From Maribacter sp044594925 (lineage in GTDB: Bacteria; Bacteroidota; Bacteroidia; Flavobacteriales; Flavobacteriaceae), in the NCBI RefSeq assembly GCF_044594925.1, contig NZ_CP138991.1, forward strand, positions 124,001-188,000: a stretch of DNA of 64,000 nt, written 5' to 3'. The notes under the pieces were generated by a model, which worked only from the letters and a program-made list of their open reading frames with translations, ran no database searches and was not told the DNA's origin. The translations under genes were made by a program, and so were the position numbers. Each line of letters opens with the position of its first letter. Within the stretch, counting starts at the first letter, position 1. Shown here piece by piece: positions 32,176-40,768 of the stretch.

Positions 32176-33378
32176 GTGCTAAATCTATTTAAAAATATTA
32201 ATGGAGATAAAGCTATTTGGGCCGTTGCGGCACTTTTGGCCTTGTTCTCGTTTCTACCCGTTTATAGCGCTAGTAGTAATTTGGTATATGTGGTCGGTAA
32301 TGGTACCACAGTAGGTCATTTGGTAAAACACGCCCTATTGCTGTTTTTGGGTTTTGGAATTATTTACGGTATACATAAAGTTCCTACGCATTTTTTTAAG
32401 GGTTTATCTTTGATCGCGCTGCCCATTGTATTGGTGCTTTTGGTGTTTGTTTTGGCCCAAGGTACCTCTATCGGTGGTGCTAATGCCAGTCGCTGGATCA
32501 GAATTCCTTTTGTTGGTTTTGGCTTTCAGCCTTCCAATTTGGCAGCGGTCGTGGTAATGATTTACGTTGCACGCTATCTGTCCAAAATCAGGGATATTAA
32601 GATAAGCTTTACGGAAAGTATTCTGCCGTTATGGGTTCCGGTGTTCTTGGTCGTGCTATTAATTTTACCAGCCAATTTTTCAACGGCCGGGATTATATTC
32701 TCCATGGTTTTAATGTTGTGCTTTTTAGGCGGATACCCTATAAAGTATCTATTGGGAATAGTGGGCACTGGTCTTCTCTGTTTAACGTTATTCATTCTTA
32801 CGGCTAAAGCTGCACCAGATTTATTTCCGAATAGAGTGGACACTTGGATGAGCAGAATAGATAGTTTCTCCAATCCGGATGATGTACAAGCCAACTATCA
32901 AATTGAAAAAGCAAAAATAGCAATAGCCACAGGTGGTATCGTAGGTAAAGGCGCTGGAAAAAGCGTACAAAAGAACTTTTTACCCCAAAGCTCTTCGGAT
33001 TTTATATATGCAATTATTATAGAAGAGTACGGTTTGGTGGGTGGATTTGCCTTAATGTTCTTTTACTTGTTCTTACTATTTAGAATTGTGGTCGTTGCGA
33101 ATGGAGCGGGTACCATATTTAGCAAACTCTTGGTTTTAGGAGTTGGTTTGCCTATCGTTTTTCAGGCTTTGATAAATATGGCTGTTGCAGTAGAATTATT
33201 TCCGGTTACGGGGCAGAATTTACCATTGATAAGTAGTGGCGGTACCTCTAGCTGGATGACCTGTTTGGCTATAGGAATAATACTTAGTGCAAGTAATAAG
33301 AGTATAGTTCAGGATACGAAGAGACAACCGGACATTGATGAGAGTAACCCCTTAGAAGTTTTAAGTGGCCAATTATAG
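32176..33378 (+). CDS. ftsW: SEDS-family septal glycosyltransferase FtsW
   Basis: Polymerises lipid II into glycan strands at the septum, paired with FtsI. The 400-residue protein has about ten membrane helices; SEDS motifs include GGANASRWIRIP, FQPSNLAAV, a long outer loop with the KSVQKNFLPQSSSDFIYAII segment, and LPLISSGGTSSW near the end. The start codon is GTG directly after murD, and no ATG fits. The coding sequence overlaps murG by 14 bases. Confidence 0.94.
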   Translation: MLNLFKNINGDKAIWAVAALLALFSFLPVYSASSNLVYVVGNGTTVGHLVKHALLLFLGFGIIYGIHKVPTHFFKGLSLIALPIVLVLLVFVLAQGTSIGGANASRWIRIPFVGFGFQPSNLAAVVVMIYVARYLSKIRDIKISFTESILPLWVPVFLVVLLILPANFSTAGIIFSMVLMLCFLGGYPIKYLLGIVGTGLLCLTLFILTAKAAPDLFPNRVDTWMSRIDSFSNPDDVQANYQIEKAKIAIATGGIVGKGAGKSVQKNFLPQSSSDFIYAIIIEEYGLVGGFALMFFYLFLLFRIVVVANGAGTIFSKLLVLGVGLPIVFQALINMAVAVELFPVTGQNLPLISSGGTSSWMTCLAIGIILSASNKSIVQDTKRQPDIDESNPLEVLSGQL

Positions 33379-34453
33379 ATTCATCATTTCCGGAGGGGGA
33401 ACAGGCGGACATATATATCCCGCAATTGCAATCGCCAATGAGCTAAAGAAAAGATATCCAAAGGCGGATTTCTTGTTCGTAGGAGCTAAGGACAGGATGG
33501 AGATGGAAAAAGTGCCTCAAGCGGGGTACGAGATTGAGGGATTATGGATTACGGGGTTGCAAAGGAAACTAACCCTAAAGAATTTGATGTTTCCGATAAA
33601 ATTGATAAGTAGTTTGATCAAAGCAGGCAACATAGTAACAAGGTTTAAGCCAGATGTGGTAGTGGGTACTGGCGGATTTGCTAGCGGACCTCTGTTAAAA
33701 GTTGCATCGGGAAGAGGAATACCATGCGTATTACAAGAACAGAATTCCTATGCCGGGATAACTAATAAATTATTAAAGGATAAAGTTGCCAAGATTTGTG
33801 TTGCTTATGACGGCATGGAAAGGTTCTTTCCAAAAGATAAAATAATTAAAACTGGTAACCCCGTACGAGAGGATTTGGTAACGCTAAATGTTACTAAAGA
33901 AGACGCCATTGCCTTTTATGAAATGGATAATAGCAAAAAAACGGTACTGGTTTTAGGGGGAAGTCTGGGCGCTAGACGAGTGAATGCTTTAATAGAAGAA
34001 AAGCTTGGTTATTTTAAGAAACTAGGAATTCAGGTATTATGGCAATGTGGAAAGGGATATATAGACGAATATAAAAAGTATAGTTCTGAAGATGTTAAGG
34101 TGTACACCTTTTTAAATCAGATGGACAAGGCATATGCTGCTGCTGATTTTATTATTTCTAGATCAGGAGCCGGCGCGGTTTCGGAACTGTGTTTAGTAGG
34201 TAAGCCAACAATTTTCATTCCTTCACCAACGGTGGCGGAAGATCATCAAACTAAAAATGCTTTGGCTTTGGTGAAAGAAAATGCCGCCATTATGATTAAG
34301 GAAGAGGATTTGGACCGGGATTTTGAAAAGGAGTTCGGTTTAGTTTTTAATTCGGAGGACAAGCAGAAAGAACTAGCTAAGAATAGTAAAGCCTTGGCGT
34401 TACCAAATGCTACGATTGAAATATGTGATGAAATAGAAAAATTATTGAACTGA
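33365..34453 (+). CDS. murG: Undecaprenyl-PP-MurNAc-pentapeptide GlcNAc transferase MurG
   Basis: Converts lipid I into lipid II on the inner face of the membrane. The 362-residue GT28 enzyme has the N-terminal lipid-substrate loop ISGGGTGGHIYPAIAIANEL and the C-terminal UDP-GlcNAc site with SRSGAGAVSEL and PSPTVAEDHQTKNA. The start codon is GTG inside the end of ftsW. The gap to murC is four bases. Confidence 0.95.
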   Translation: MANYRFIISGGGTGGHIYPAIAIANELKKRYPKADFLFVGAKDRMEMEKVPQAGYEIEGLWITGLQRKLTLKNLMFPIKLISSLIKAGNIVTRFKPDVVVGTGGFASGPLLKVASGRGIPCVLQEQNSYAGITNKLLKDKVAKICVAYDGMERFFPKDKIIKTGNPVREDLVTLNVTKEDAIAFYEMDNSKKTVLVLGGSLGARRVNALIEEKLGYFKKLGIQVLWQCGKGYIDEYKKYSSEDVKVYTFLNQMDKAYAAADFIISRSGAGAVSELCLVGKPTIFIPSPTVAEDHQTKNALALVKENAAIMIKEEDLDRDFEKEFGLVFNSEDKQKELAKNSKALALPNATIEICDEIEKLLN

Positions 34454-34457
34454 TAAA

Positions 34458-35810
34458 ATGAATTTAAAAGACATACATAACGTGTACTTCATCGGAATAG
34501 GTGGTATTGGTATGTCTGCGCTTGCGCGATATTTTAAATTTATCAATAAGAATGTTGCAGGATACGATAAAACAGAAACCCCTTTAACAAGAGCACTTTC
34601 TGAAAATACTATTGCGATACATTACCAAGATAATGAGTCGTTTATTCCATCGGTATTTAAGAATGTAGAAAATACTTTAGTCGTTTACACTCCCGCCGTT
34701 GGTGAAACCAACTCGGAATATCAATATTTCATAAACCATAATTTTCAAGTAAAAAAGCGGTCCGAAGTTTTAGGCTTAATTACCAAGGACTCTTTTTGCT
34801 TTGCGGTTGCTGGTACACATGGTAAAACAACCACTTCCAGTATTCTTGCGCATTTGTTAAAAGAAACAGGAACTTCGTTGACCGCCTTTTTAGGTGGTAT
34901 TTCGGAGGATTTTAATAGTAACTTTTTATTAGAGGGCACCGAGTATTCGGTAGTAGAAGCAGATGAGTTTGATCGTTCCTTCTTAAGGTTAACGCCAAAT
35001 GTTGCTTGTGTAACCTCCATGGATGCTGACCATTTGGATATTTACGGAGATTCGGGTGAATTAGAAAAATCGTTTTTGGATTTTACGAAGCGACTAAAAC
35101 CCAATGGAAAGTTGTTTGTAAAGAGTGGTTTGCCTCTAGAAGGGATAACCTACGGTATTGAAGATGATTCGGATTATTGCATCCGAAATATAAAAATAGA
35201 ACAAGGTACCTACGTATTTGATTTGGGCACTCCGTTTTCAGTTTTAAAGGGGGTGAAGTTCAATAAACCGGGAAGGCATAATTTGCTTAATGGTTTAGTT
35301 GCTTTTGCTATGGCGATAGAGGCAGGTTCCCCACCGCATCGACTAGCCGGGGCTTTAGCTACTTTCAAGGGAGTGGAAAGAAGATTTTCGTACAAAATTA
35401 AAAACGAGGAATTTGTATTTATTGATGATTATGCGCATCATCCCACAGAGATAAATGCTGTTTTTGAGGCTATTGCAGAGATGCATCCCGAGAAAAAAGT
35501 ATTAGCAATCTTTCAGCCACATCTATTTTCAAGAACCAAGGATTTTGGAAATGATTTTGCGCTAAGTCTTTCCAGATTTGATAGTATTTGCTTGCTAGAA
35601 ATTTATCCGGCGAGAGAAAAAGCTATCCCTGGAATAACTTCAGATTGGTTGTTGGGCAAGATATTAAATCCCTCTAAAAAAATAATTCAAAAAGAACAAA
35701 TTATATCAGAAATAAAAGCTCAAAAACCTGATGTCCTGGTGACCATGGGAGCAGGAGATATAGGGTTAGAAGTAAATAAAATTAAAAAGGAACTGTCTTA
35801 TGCGTATTAA
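34458..35810 (+). CDS. murC: UDP-N-acetylmuramate:L-alanine ligase
   Basis: Adds L-alanine to UDP-MurNAc, the first peptide step. The 450-residue Mur ligase has an N-terminal glycine-rich nucleotide fold (VYFIGIGGIGMSALARYF), the P-loop AGTHGKTTTSS (about 117-127), VVEADEFDRSF and the DDYAHHPTEI motif. It overlaps ftsQ by 11 bases. murF and ddl, which complete the pathway, are not in this cluster, as is usual in many Bacteroidota. Confidence 0.95.
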   Translation: MNLKDIHNVYFIGIGGIGMSALARYFKFINKNVAGYDKTETPLTRALSENTIAIHYQDNESFIPSVFKNVENTLVVYTPAVGETNSEYQYFINHNFQVKKRSEVLGLITKDSFCFAVAGTHGKTTTSSILAHLLKETGTSLTAFLGGISEDFNSNFLLEGTEYSVVEADEFDRSFLRLTPNVACVTSMDADHLDIYGDSGELEKSFLDFTKRLKPNGKLFVKSGLPLEGITYGIEDDSDYCIRNIKIEQGTYVFDLGTPFSVLKGVKFNKPGRHNLLNGLVAFAMAIEAGSPPHRLAGALATFKGVERRFSYKIKNEEFVFIDDYAHHPTEINAVFEAIAEMHPEKKVLAIFQPHLFSRTKDFGNDFALSLSRFDSICLLEIYPAREKAIPGITSDWLLGKILNPSKKIIQKEQIISEIKAQKPDVLVTMGAGDIGLEVNKIKKELSYAY

Positions 35811-36519
35811 TTGGAATATTTTAAAGTTTGTTGTCCTCGTACTTGTGGTAATGGGGCTTTACGCATTTTCCAACCAAAGAAGCAATAAGAAGAATATTGC
35901 GAAAATAAAGGTAGAATTCGTTGGGGACCAAAATTTATACCTCACAGAAGGGACGGTTAATAAATTGTTAATACAAAAATACGGACGGCTCGAAAATGTG
36001 CCCAAAGAAAAATTAGTTTTGAATACTGTAGAGAAGGTCATTGCGACCAATGAAATGGTGAAAAGTGCCCAAGTCTATCTTACTATAGATGGTGAGCTTA
36101 CGTCTAAAATTGTTCAACGTAAACCAATCGGACGCATAGAAGGGAATTCAAAATTCTATTTGGATGACGAAGGAAAACGCATGCCGTTTTCTAATAATTA
36201 TTCAGCTAGGGTGCCCATAATTACAGGTAATGTAACGGGGGAAAGCCTTAAAGATGTGTACGAGATTTTGGAATTTATAAATAAGGACGATTTTTTACGG
36301 AAAAATATAATTGGTATTCATGTAGCAGCAGAGGATGACTATCAATTAAAATTTAGGCTGAACCGCTTTGTGGTGAATTTAGGGGGTATTGATAATCTAG
36401 AGGAAAAGTTCAGCAATTTCAAAGCTTTTTATACAAAAGCGAACAAGGATAAAACGTTGAAAAATTTTGCGGTCGTCAGTTTAGAATTCAATAACCAAGT
36501 GGTGTGCACTAAAATATAA
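35800..36519 (+). CDS. ftsQ: Cell division protein FtsQ
   Basis: A bitopic membrane protein that links FtsL/FtsB with the rest of the divisome. The 239-residue protein has a short cytoplasmic N-terminus, one membrane span (about 6-22, LKFVVLVLVVMGLYAFS), a POTRA domain (about 35-105, KVEFVGDQNLYLTEGTVNKL) and a C-terminal beta domain. Sequence conservation in the family is low, but topology, POTRA-like start and position between murC and ftsA make the call firm. Confidence 0.9.
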   Translation: MRINWNILKFVVLVLVVMGLYAFSNQRSNKKNIAKIKVEFVGDQNLYLTEGTVNKLLIQKYGRLENVPKEKLVLNTVEKVIATNEMVKSAQVYLTIDGELTSKIVQRKPIGRIEGNSKFYLDDEGKRMPFSNNYSARVPIITGNVTGESLKDVYEILEFINKDDFLRKNIIGIHVAAEDDYQLKFRLNRFVVNLGGIDNLEEKFSNFKAFYTKANKDKTLKNFAVVSLEFNNQVVCTKI

Positions 36520-36524
36520 CAGAA

Positions 36525-37865
36525 ATGGAACAAACTAAGTATTCAGTAGGTCTAGACATAGGAACAACGAAAATCGTGGCCATAATTGGTAAGGAAAACG
36601 AGTACGGGAAGATTGAAATTTTGGGTATTGGAAAATCCAAAAGTTTAGGTGTTCACAGAGGGGTTGTAAATAATATTACGCAGACCATCCAATCAATACA
36701 GCAGGCAGTTGAAGAGGCAGAGAGTAATTCTGGTCTTAAAATCGGTTCCGTAGTGGTGGGTATTGCAGGACAGCACATACGAAGTTTACAGCATAGCGAT
36801 TATATAACAAGAAGGAATTCTGAAGAGGTTATTAATGATGAAGATTTAGATACCCTTTGTAATCAGGTCTATAAGTTGATTATGCTTCCGGGAGAAGAGA
36901 TTATCCATGTTTTGCCACAAGAATATAAAGTAGATGGGCAGGCGGAGATTAAGCAACCGATTGGTATGTATGGAGGTCGTTTAGAGGCCAACTTCCATGT
37001 AGTTGTGGGGCAAGTGACTTCCATTAAAAACGTAGGGCGCTGTATTAAGAGTGCCGGCTTGGATTTAGGAAATATTACCCTAGAACCTTTAGCATCTTCT
37101 GATGCTGTGTTAAGTCAAGAAGAGAAAGAAGCCGGTGTTGCGTTAATAGATATAGGAGGTGGTACTACAGATTTAGCCATTTTTAAAGATGGTATTATCA
37201 GGCATACGGCTGTAATTCCTTTTGGTGGCGGTGTTATCACCGAAGATATAAAAGAAGGATGCTCTATTATAGAGAAGCAAGCAGAACTGTTGAAGATGAA
37301 ATTTGGTTCCGCCTGGCCTGGTGAAAACAAGGATAATGAAATTGTTTCTATCCCGGGACTAAGAGGTAGGGAACCAAAGGAAATAACATTGAAAAATTTA
37401 TCTAAAATCATCCATGCAAGAGTAGTGGAGATTGTAGAGCAGGTGTATGTGGAGATAAAGAATTATGGTCACGACGAACAAAAGAAAAAACTGATTGCGG
37501 GAATCGTTTTAACCGGTGGAGGAAGTCAATTAAAGCACTTAAAGCAGTTGGTGGAATATATCACAGGTATGGATACCAGAATAGGATATCCTAATGAGCA
37601 TTTGGCGGGCGATTCTGATGAGGAAGTTGCCAGCCCATTATATGCAACTGCTGTAGGATTATTGATGAATGCGATAAAGAACGATTCGAAAGTGCCAGCG
37701 CAAGGCGCCATGAACGGTGATAACATAGAAACGGAAGAAGGAGAATTGGTCTATGCAGAAAATGAAGACGCTAACATTTCCAATAATGGTGGAAAAAGAG
37801 AAAGAAAGTCAGTTTTTGACAAGTGGTCCGAAAAATTAAAGGAGTTTTTGGACAACGCAGAATAA
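36525..37865 (+). CDS. ftsA: Actin-like division protein FtsA
   Basis: Anchors FtsZ to the membrane. The 446-residue protein has the actin-fold ATPase segments VGLDIGTTKIVAIIG (phosphate 1), LIDIGGGTTDLAIF (phosphate 2) and LTGGGSQLKHL (adenosine). The C-terminal KWSEKLKEFLDNAE forms an amphipathic helix suited to membrane attachment. A Glu/Asn-rich linker precedes it. The gene is 41 bases ahead of ftsZ. Confidence 0.95.
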   Translation: MEQTKYSVGLDIGTTKIVAIIGKENEYGKIEILGIGKSKSLGVHRGVVNNITQTIQSIQQAVEEAESNSGLKIGSVVVGIAGQHIRSLQHSDYITRRNSEEVINDEDLDTLCNQVYKLIMLPGEEIIHVLPQEYKVDGQAEIKQPIGMYGGRLEANFHVVVGQVTSIKNVGRCIKSAGLDLGNITLEPLASSDAVLSQEEKEAGVALIDIGGGTTDLAIFKDGIIRHTAVIPFGGGVITEDIKEGCSIIEKQAELLKMKFGSAWPGENKDNEIVSIPGLRGREPKEITLKNLSKIIHARVVEIVEQVYVEIKNYGHDEQKKKLIAGIVLTGGGSQLKHLKQLVEYITGMDTRIGYPNEHLAGDSDEEVASPLYATAVGLLMNAIKNDSKVPAQGAMNGDNIETEEGELVYAENEDANISNNGGKRERKSVFDKWSEKLKEFLDNAE

Positions 37866-37906
37866 TAAAGCATACAACGAATACAATAACCAGTAATAAA
37901 ATTAAT

Positions 37907-39826
37907 ATGAGTAAGAACAGCGAATTTGATAATATCTCTTTTGATCTTCCAAAGAATCAAAGCAACGTTATAAAGGTCATTGGTGTAGGTGGTGGTGGTA
38001 GCAATGCTATAAACCACATGTTCCAAGCCGGGATTAATGGCGTTGATTTTGTAATCTGCAATACAGATTCACAGGCATTGGACAATAGTCCTGTTCCTAA
38101 TAAAATTCAGTTGGGAGTTTCTTTAACAGAAGGATTGGGAGCTGGTGCCAACCCTGAAGTAGGAGAGGAAGCTGCTATGGAAAGTATGGATGATATTAAG
38201 CAGATGCTTGATAACACTACAAAGATGATATTCATTACCGCTGGTATGGGTGGGGGAACAGGAACTGGTGCTGCTCCCGTAATAGCCAAATTTGCTAAGG
38301 AAATGGATGTCTTAACTGTGGGTATCGTTACCATGCCATTTCAGTTTGAGGGAAAAATGAGATGTGATCAAGCCCAATTGGGTATTGAGAAGCTGAGGAG
38401 AAATGTAGATTCGTTGATCGTTATCAATAATAACAAATTAAGGGAAGTTTATGGAAACTTGGGCTTTAAGGCAGGGTTTTCAAAAGCTGATGAAGTATTG
38501 GCTACGGCAGCTCGTGGTATTGCAGAGGTGATTACGCATCACTATACACAGAATATAGATTTACGTGATGCTAAAACGGTGCTATCGAACAGTGGTACGG
38601 CCATAATGGGCTCTGCGATAGCTTCGGGTTCATCAAGGGCCAACGAAGCTATTATGAAGGCTTTGGATTCTCCATTATTGAATGATAATAAAATCCAAGG
38701 CGCCAAAAATGTACTGTTACTTATCGTTTCCGGTGCTCAGGAAATTACCATAGACGAGATAGGGGAAATAAATGACCATATTCAAGTAGAAGCTGGTTAC
38801 GGGGCCAATATCATTATGGGTGTAGGTGAGGACGAAACTTTGGGAGAAGCAATTGCTGTAACCGTTATTGCTACGGGTTTCAATATTGAGCAACAGGATG
38901 ATATCGTAAATACGGAGACAAAAAAAATTATCCACACGCTTGAAGATAGTCAGCGTGCGGAGAAAGAATTATTGTCTAATAATACTACGGTACATACCTT
39001 GGTAGTTGAGGATGAAGAGGAAAAAGCGGCACCAGCTCCGGAAACGCGATATGAGCTTTTGGACGATGGGGATTTCGATTTAATACCTACAACAAGCTAC
39101 ATAAAGAATTTCAATGTTTTTTATGAAGAAGTGGTTGCAGAGAATGTTTCCGAGGACGACTTTATTATCATTGAATCTTCCGATGCACTTCGGAATATAG
39201 AAGTAGTAGAACCTGAAATATTAAAAGTTGAAGAGGAGGATGATCAGTTCGCGATGAGTTTTGATTTGCCTTTAAAGGATGAAGAGGAGAAGGAAAACGT
39301 TATCACGTTCAGCTTAGATGACGATGTAAAGGACATGGACGTAAAGGATAGTGTTGAAATTATACCAGTTTTGGAATACAACAAGACTGGAGAAACACGC
39401 TATAGTCTTGATGATTATATGCAATTGGAGAATCAACTGACAGGCGCTAAGTCTAAAGCAGAGGAGTTTGAACCAAAAATTATTGAAGACGAGTTGGTTT
39501 TTGAAAAGAAAACCGTCGCAGATAATAGTGCTAGCATAGACACGACGAATAGAGAAGTAGACCCAATGGAAACACCCATTGAGGAGCTTTTAAAAGAAAG
39601 AGCGGACGAGCGTAGGAGAAAATTAAAAGATTTTAATTACAAGTTTAAGAACAGTCTTAGCAATATCGATGAAATTGAGAAGGAGCCTGCCTACAAAAGA
39701 CAGGGTGTAAATTTAAATGATAACCCTAGGGAGAATAAAATTTCTAGAACAAGTTTAAGCGATGACAGTAATGACGAAATTCAGTTAAGGTCTAATAATT
39801 CTTTTTTGCATGACAATGTAGATTAA
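37907..39826 (+). CDS. ftsZ: Tubulin-like division protein FtsZ, long acidic tail
   Basis: GTPase that forms the Z ring. The start at 37907 gives MSKNSEFDNI and 639 residues; an in-frame ATG at 37823 would lie inside ftsA and add 28 unrelated residues. The GTP site GGGTGTGAAP begins at residue 115, with the N-terminal VIGVGGGGSNAINHM. The tubulin core ends near residue 330. A roughly 300-residue, highly acidic linker follows, ending in a basic patch (about 590-620) and a hydrophilic tail. This is far longer than the approximately 60-residue linker of Escherichia coli but usual for flavobacteria. A strong terminator follows. Confidence 0.96.
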   Translation: MSKNSEFDNISFDLPKNQSNVIKVIGVGGGGSNAINHMFQAGINGVDFVICNTDSQALDNSPVPNKIQLGVSLTEGLGAGANPEVGEEAAMESMDDIKQMLDNTTKMIFITAGMGGGTGTGAAPVIAKFAKEMDVLTVGIVTMPFQFEGKMRCDQAQLGIEKLRRNVDSLIVINNNKLREVYGNLGFKAGFSKADEVLATAARGIAEVITHHYTQNIDLRDAKTVLSNSGTAIMGSAIASGSSRANEAIMKALDSPLLNDNKIQGAKNVLLLIVSGAQEITIDEIGEINDHIQVEAGYGANIIMGVGEDETLGEAIAVTVIATGFNIEQQDDIVNTETKKIIHTLEDSQRAEKELLSNNTTVHTLVVEDEEEKAAPAPETRYELLDDGDFDLIPTTSYIKNFNVFYEEVVAENVSEDDFIIIESSDALRNIEVVEPEILKVEEEDDQFAMSFDLPLKDEEEKENVITFSLDDDVKDMDVKDSVEIIPVLEYNKTGETRYSLDDYMQLENQLTGAKSKAEEFEPKIIEDELVFEKKTVADNSASIDTTNREVDPMETPIEELLKERADERRRKLKDFNYKFKNSLSNIDEIEKEPAYKRQGVNLNDNPRENKISRTSLSDDSNDEIQLRSNNSFLHDNVD

Positions 39827-39849
39827 GCAATCCCTTATTGAACAAGTTT

Positions 39850-39888
39850 AAACCCGAAAACAAAAGATGTTTTCGGGTTTATTTTTTT
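39850..39888 (+). terminator. Rho-independent terminator of the dcw operon
   Basis: 13-bp stem AAACCCGAAAACA / TGTTTTCGGGTTT with loop AAAGA, then a T-run at 39882-39888. It ends the mraZ-ftsZ transcription unit. Confidence 0.9.
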
Positions 39889-39914
39889 ATCTTCGTGCCG
39901 CTAAAAAAAATACC

Positions 39915-40361
39915 ATGGGACTACAACAAAAAGTAATGGAGCAAATGAAAACAGCCATGAAAGCTAAGGATACCGTGGCTTTAGAATCATTAAGGGCAAT
40001 TAAATCAGCGCTATTATTGGCACAGACAAGTGGTGATGGTGATTTGTCGGAAGACGATGAAGTAAAGTTGGTTCAGAAACTGGTAAAGCAAAGAAAGGAT
40101 AGTGCTGCTATTTTTACAGAGCAGGGAAGAAATGATTTGGCAGAACCGGAATTGGCTCAGGTGGCTGTTATAGAGCAGTTCTTACCCGAACAACTTACGG
40201 AAGAAGAAATAGAAAAAGTAGTAGTGCAAACAATAGATGCTACTGGCGCTTCCGGCATGAAAGACATGGGTAGGGTTATGGGAATGGTTTCCAAGGAACT
40301 TGCAGGGCAAGCAGATGGGAAAACAATATCCACAATTGTAAAGAATAAATTATCTTCGTAA
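39915..40361 (+). CDS. GatB/YqeY domain protein
   Basis: A 148-residue soluble helical protein of the YqeY family: MGLQQKVMEQMKTAMKAKDT at the N-terminus and IEQFLPEQLTEEEIEKVVVQ in the middle. The second half resembles the tRNA-binding tail of GatB and could bind tRNA or affect amidotransferase or ribosome-linked processes; the function is unproven. The ATG at 39915 is preferred; an upstream ATG at 39867 lies within the ftsZ terminator. TATCTTCG at about 39887 is a near-consensus promoter element. Confidence 0.88.
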   Translation: MGLQQKVMEQMKTAMKAKDTVALESLRAIKSALLLAQTSGDGDLSEDDEVKLVQKLVKQRKDSAAIFTEQGRNDLAEPELAQVAVIEQFLPEQLTEEEIEKVVVQTIDATGASGMKDMGRVMGMVSKELAGQADGKTISTIVKNKLSS

Positions 40362-40384
40362 GCCAGTACTTACTTTAAAATAAT

Positions 40385-40458
40385 GGCCTCGTGGCGCAAC
40401 TGAATAGCGCATCAGATTTCGGCTCTGAGGGTTGGGGGTTTGAATCCCTCCGGGGTCA
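40385..40458 (+). tRNA. tRNA-Arg, anticodon TCG
   Basis: Cloverleaf found by eye: acceptor GGCCTCG (40385-40391) with CGGGGTC (40451-40457) through two G-T pairs; D-arm GCGC/GCGC; anticodon stem TCAGA/TCTGA around TTTCGGC, anticodon TCG; T-arm GGGGG/CCCTC with loop TTTGAAT; discriminator A458. CCA is not encoded. It reads CGA arginine codons. Confidence 0.93.
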
Positions 40459-40470
40459 CTACAAGCGGAA

Positions 40471-40494
40471 AACCACGTCTTTTTAGACGTGGTT
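40471..40494 (+). terminator. Hairpin terminator after tRNA-Arg
   Basis: Perfect 10-bp stem AACCACGTCT / AGACGTGGTT with loop TTTT, followed by CTTTGTTTT. Confidence 0.75.
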
Positions 40495-40630
40495 CTTTGT
40501 TTTGCGGAAAGATGGAAAGCGATAGATTTGAAATCTTTTAGCAAAACAAAGAACTAAGGCGATAGCCTGTAGTTTTCCATTTGCAAAGGGGAGCTTTAAG
40601 GGAGGGGCGCAGCCAATCCCTCCGAGGTCA
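40493..40630. repeat. Structured stretch with a partial copy of the tRNA-Arg 3' end
   Basis: A 13-bp perfect inverted repeat TTCTTTGTTTTGC (40493-40505) / GCAAAACAAAGAA (40541-40553) encloses a small GATTT/AAATC hairpin. At 40615-40630, AATCCCTCCGAGGTCA repeats the tRNA 3' end AATCCCTCCGGGGTCA with one change. This recalls the attachment-site duplication left by tRNA-integrating elements, but no integrase is present in the 170 bases between. The rest up to 40768 holds no gene. Confidence 0.5.
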
Positions 40631-40768
40631 GGAAGGGCGTAGAACTACTTCTTTTTTGATTTTCAGGAAGACTAGAGCCTATGAGCTTATCTTTATAAGG
40701 ATATAATAAAGTTAGTATATCATATGGTACACTCCGAAAGTCTAACTTTTTAGCTAATTTAAGGGCTT

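Noticed and set aside
37823..37906. Upstream ATG as start of ftsZ
   Set aside because: It lies inside ftsA and adds 28 residues unlike any FtsZ; the ATG at 37907 gives the usual N-terminus.
40493..40630. Second tRNA gene next to tRNA-Arg
   Set aside because: Only the 3' end resembles a tRNA; no acceptor partner, D-arm or anticodon arm can be formed.
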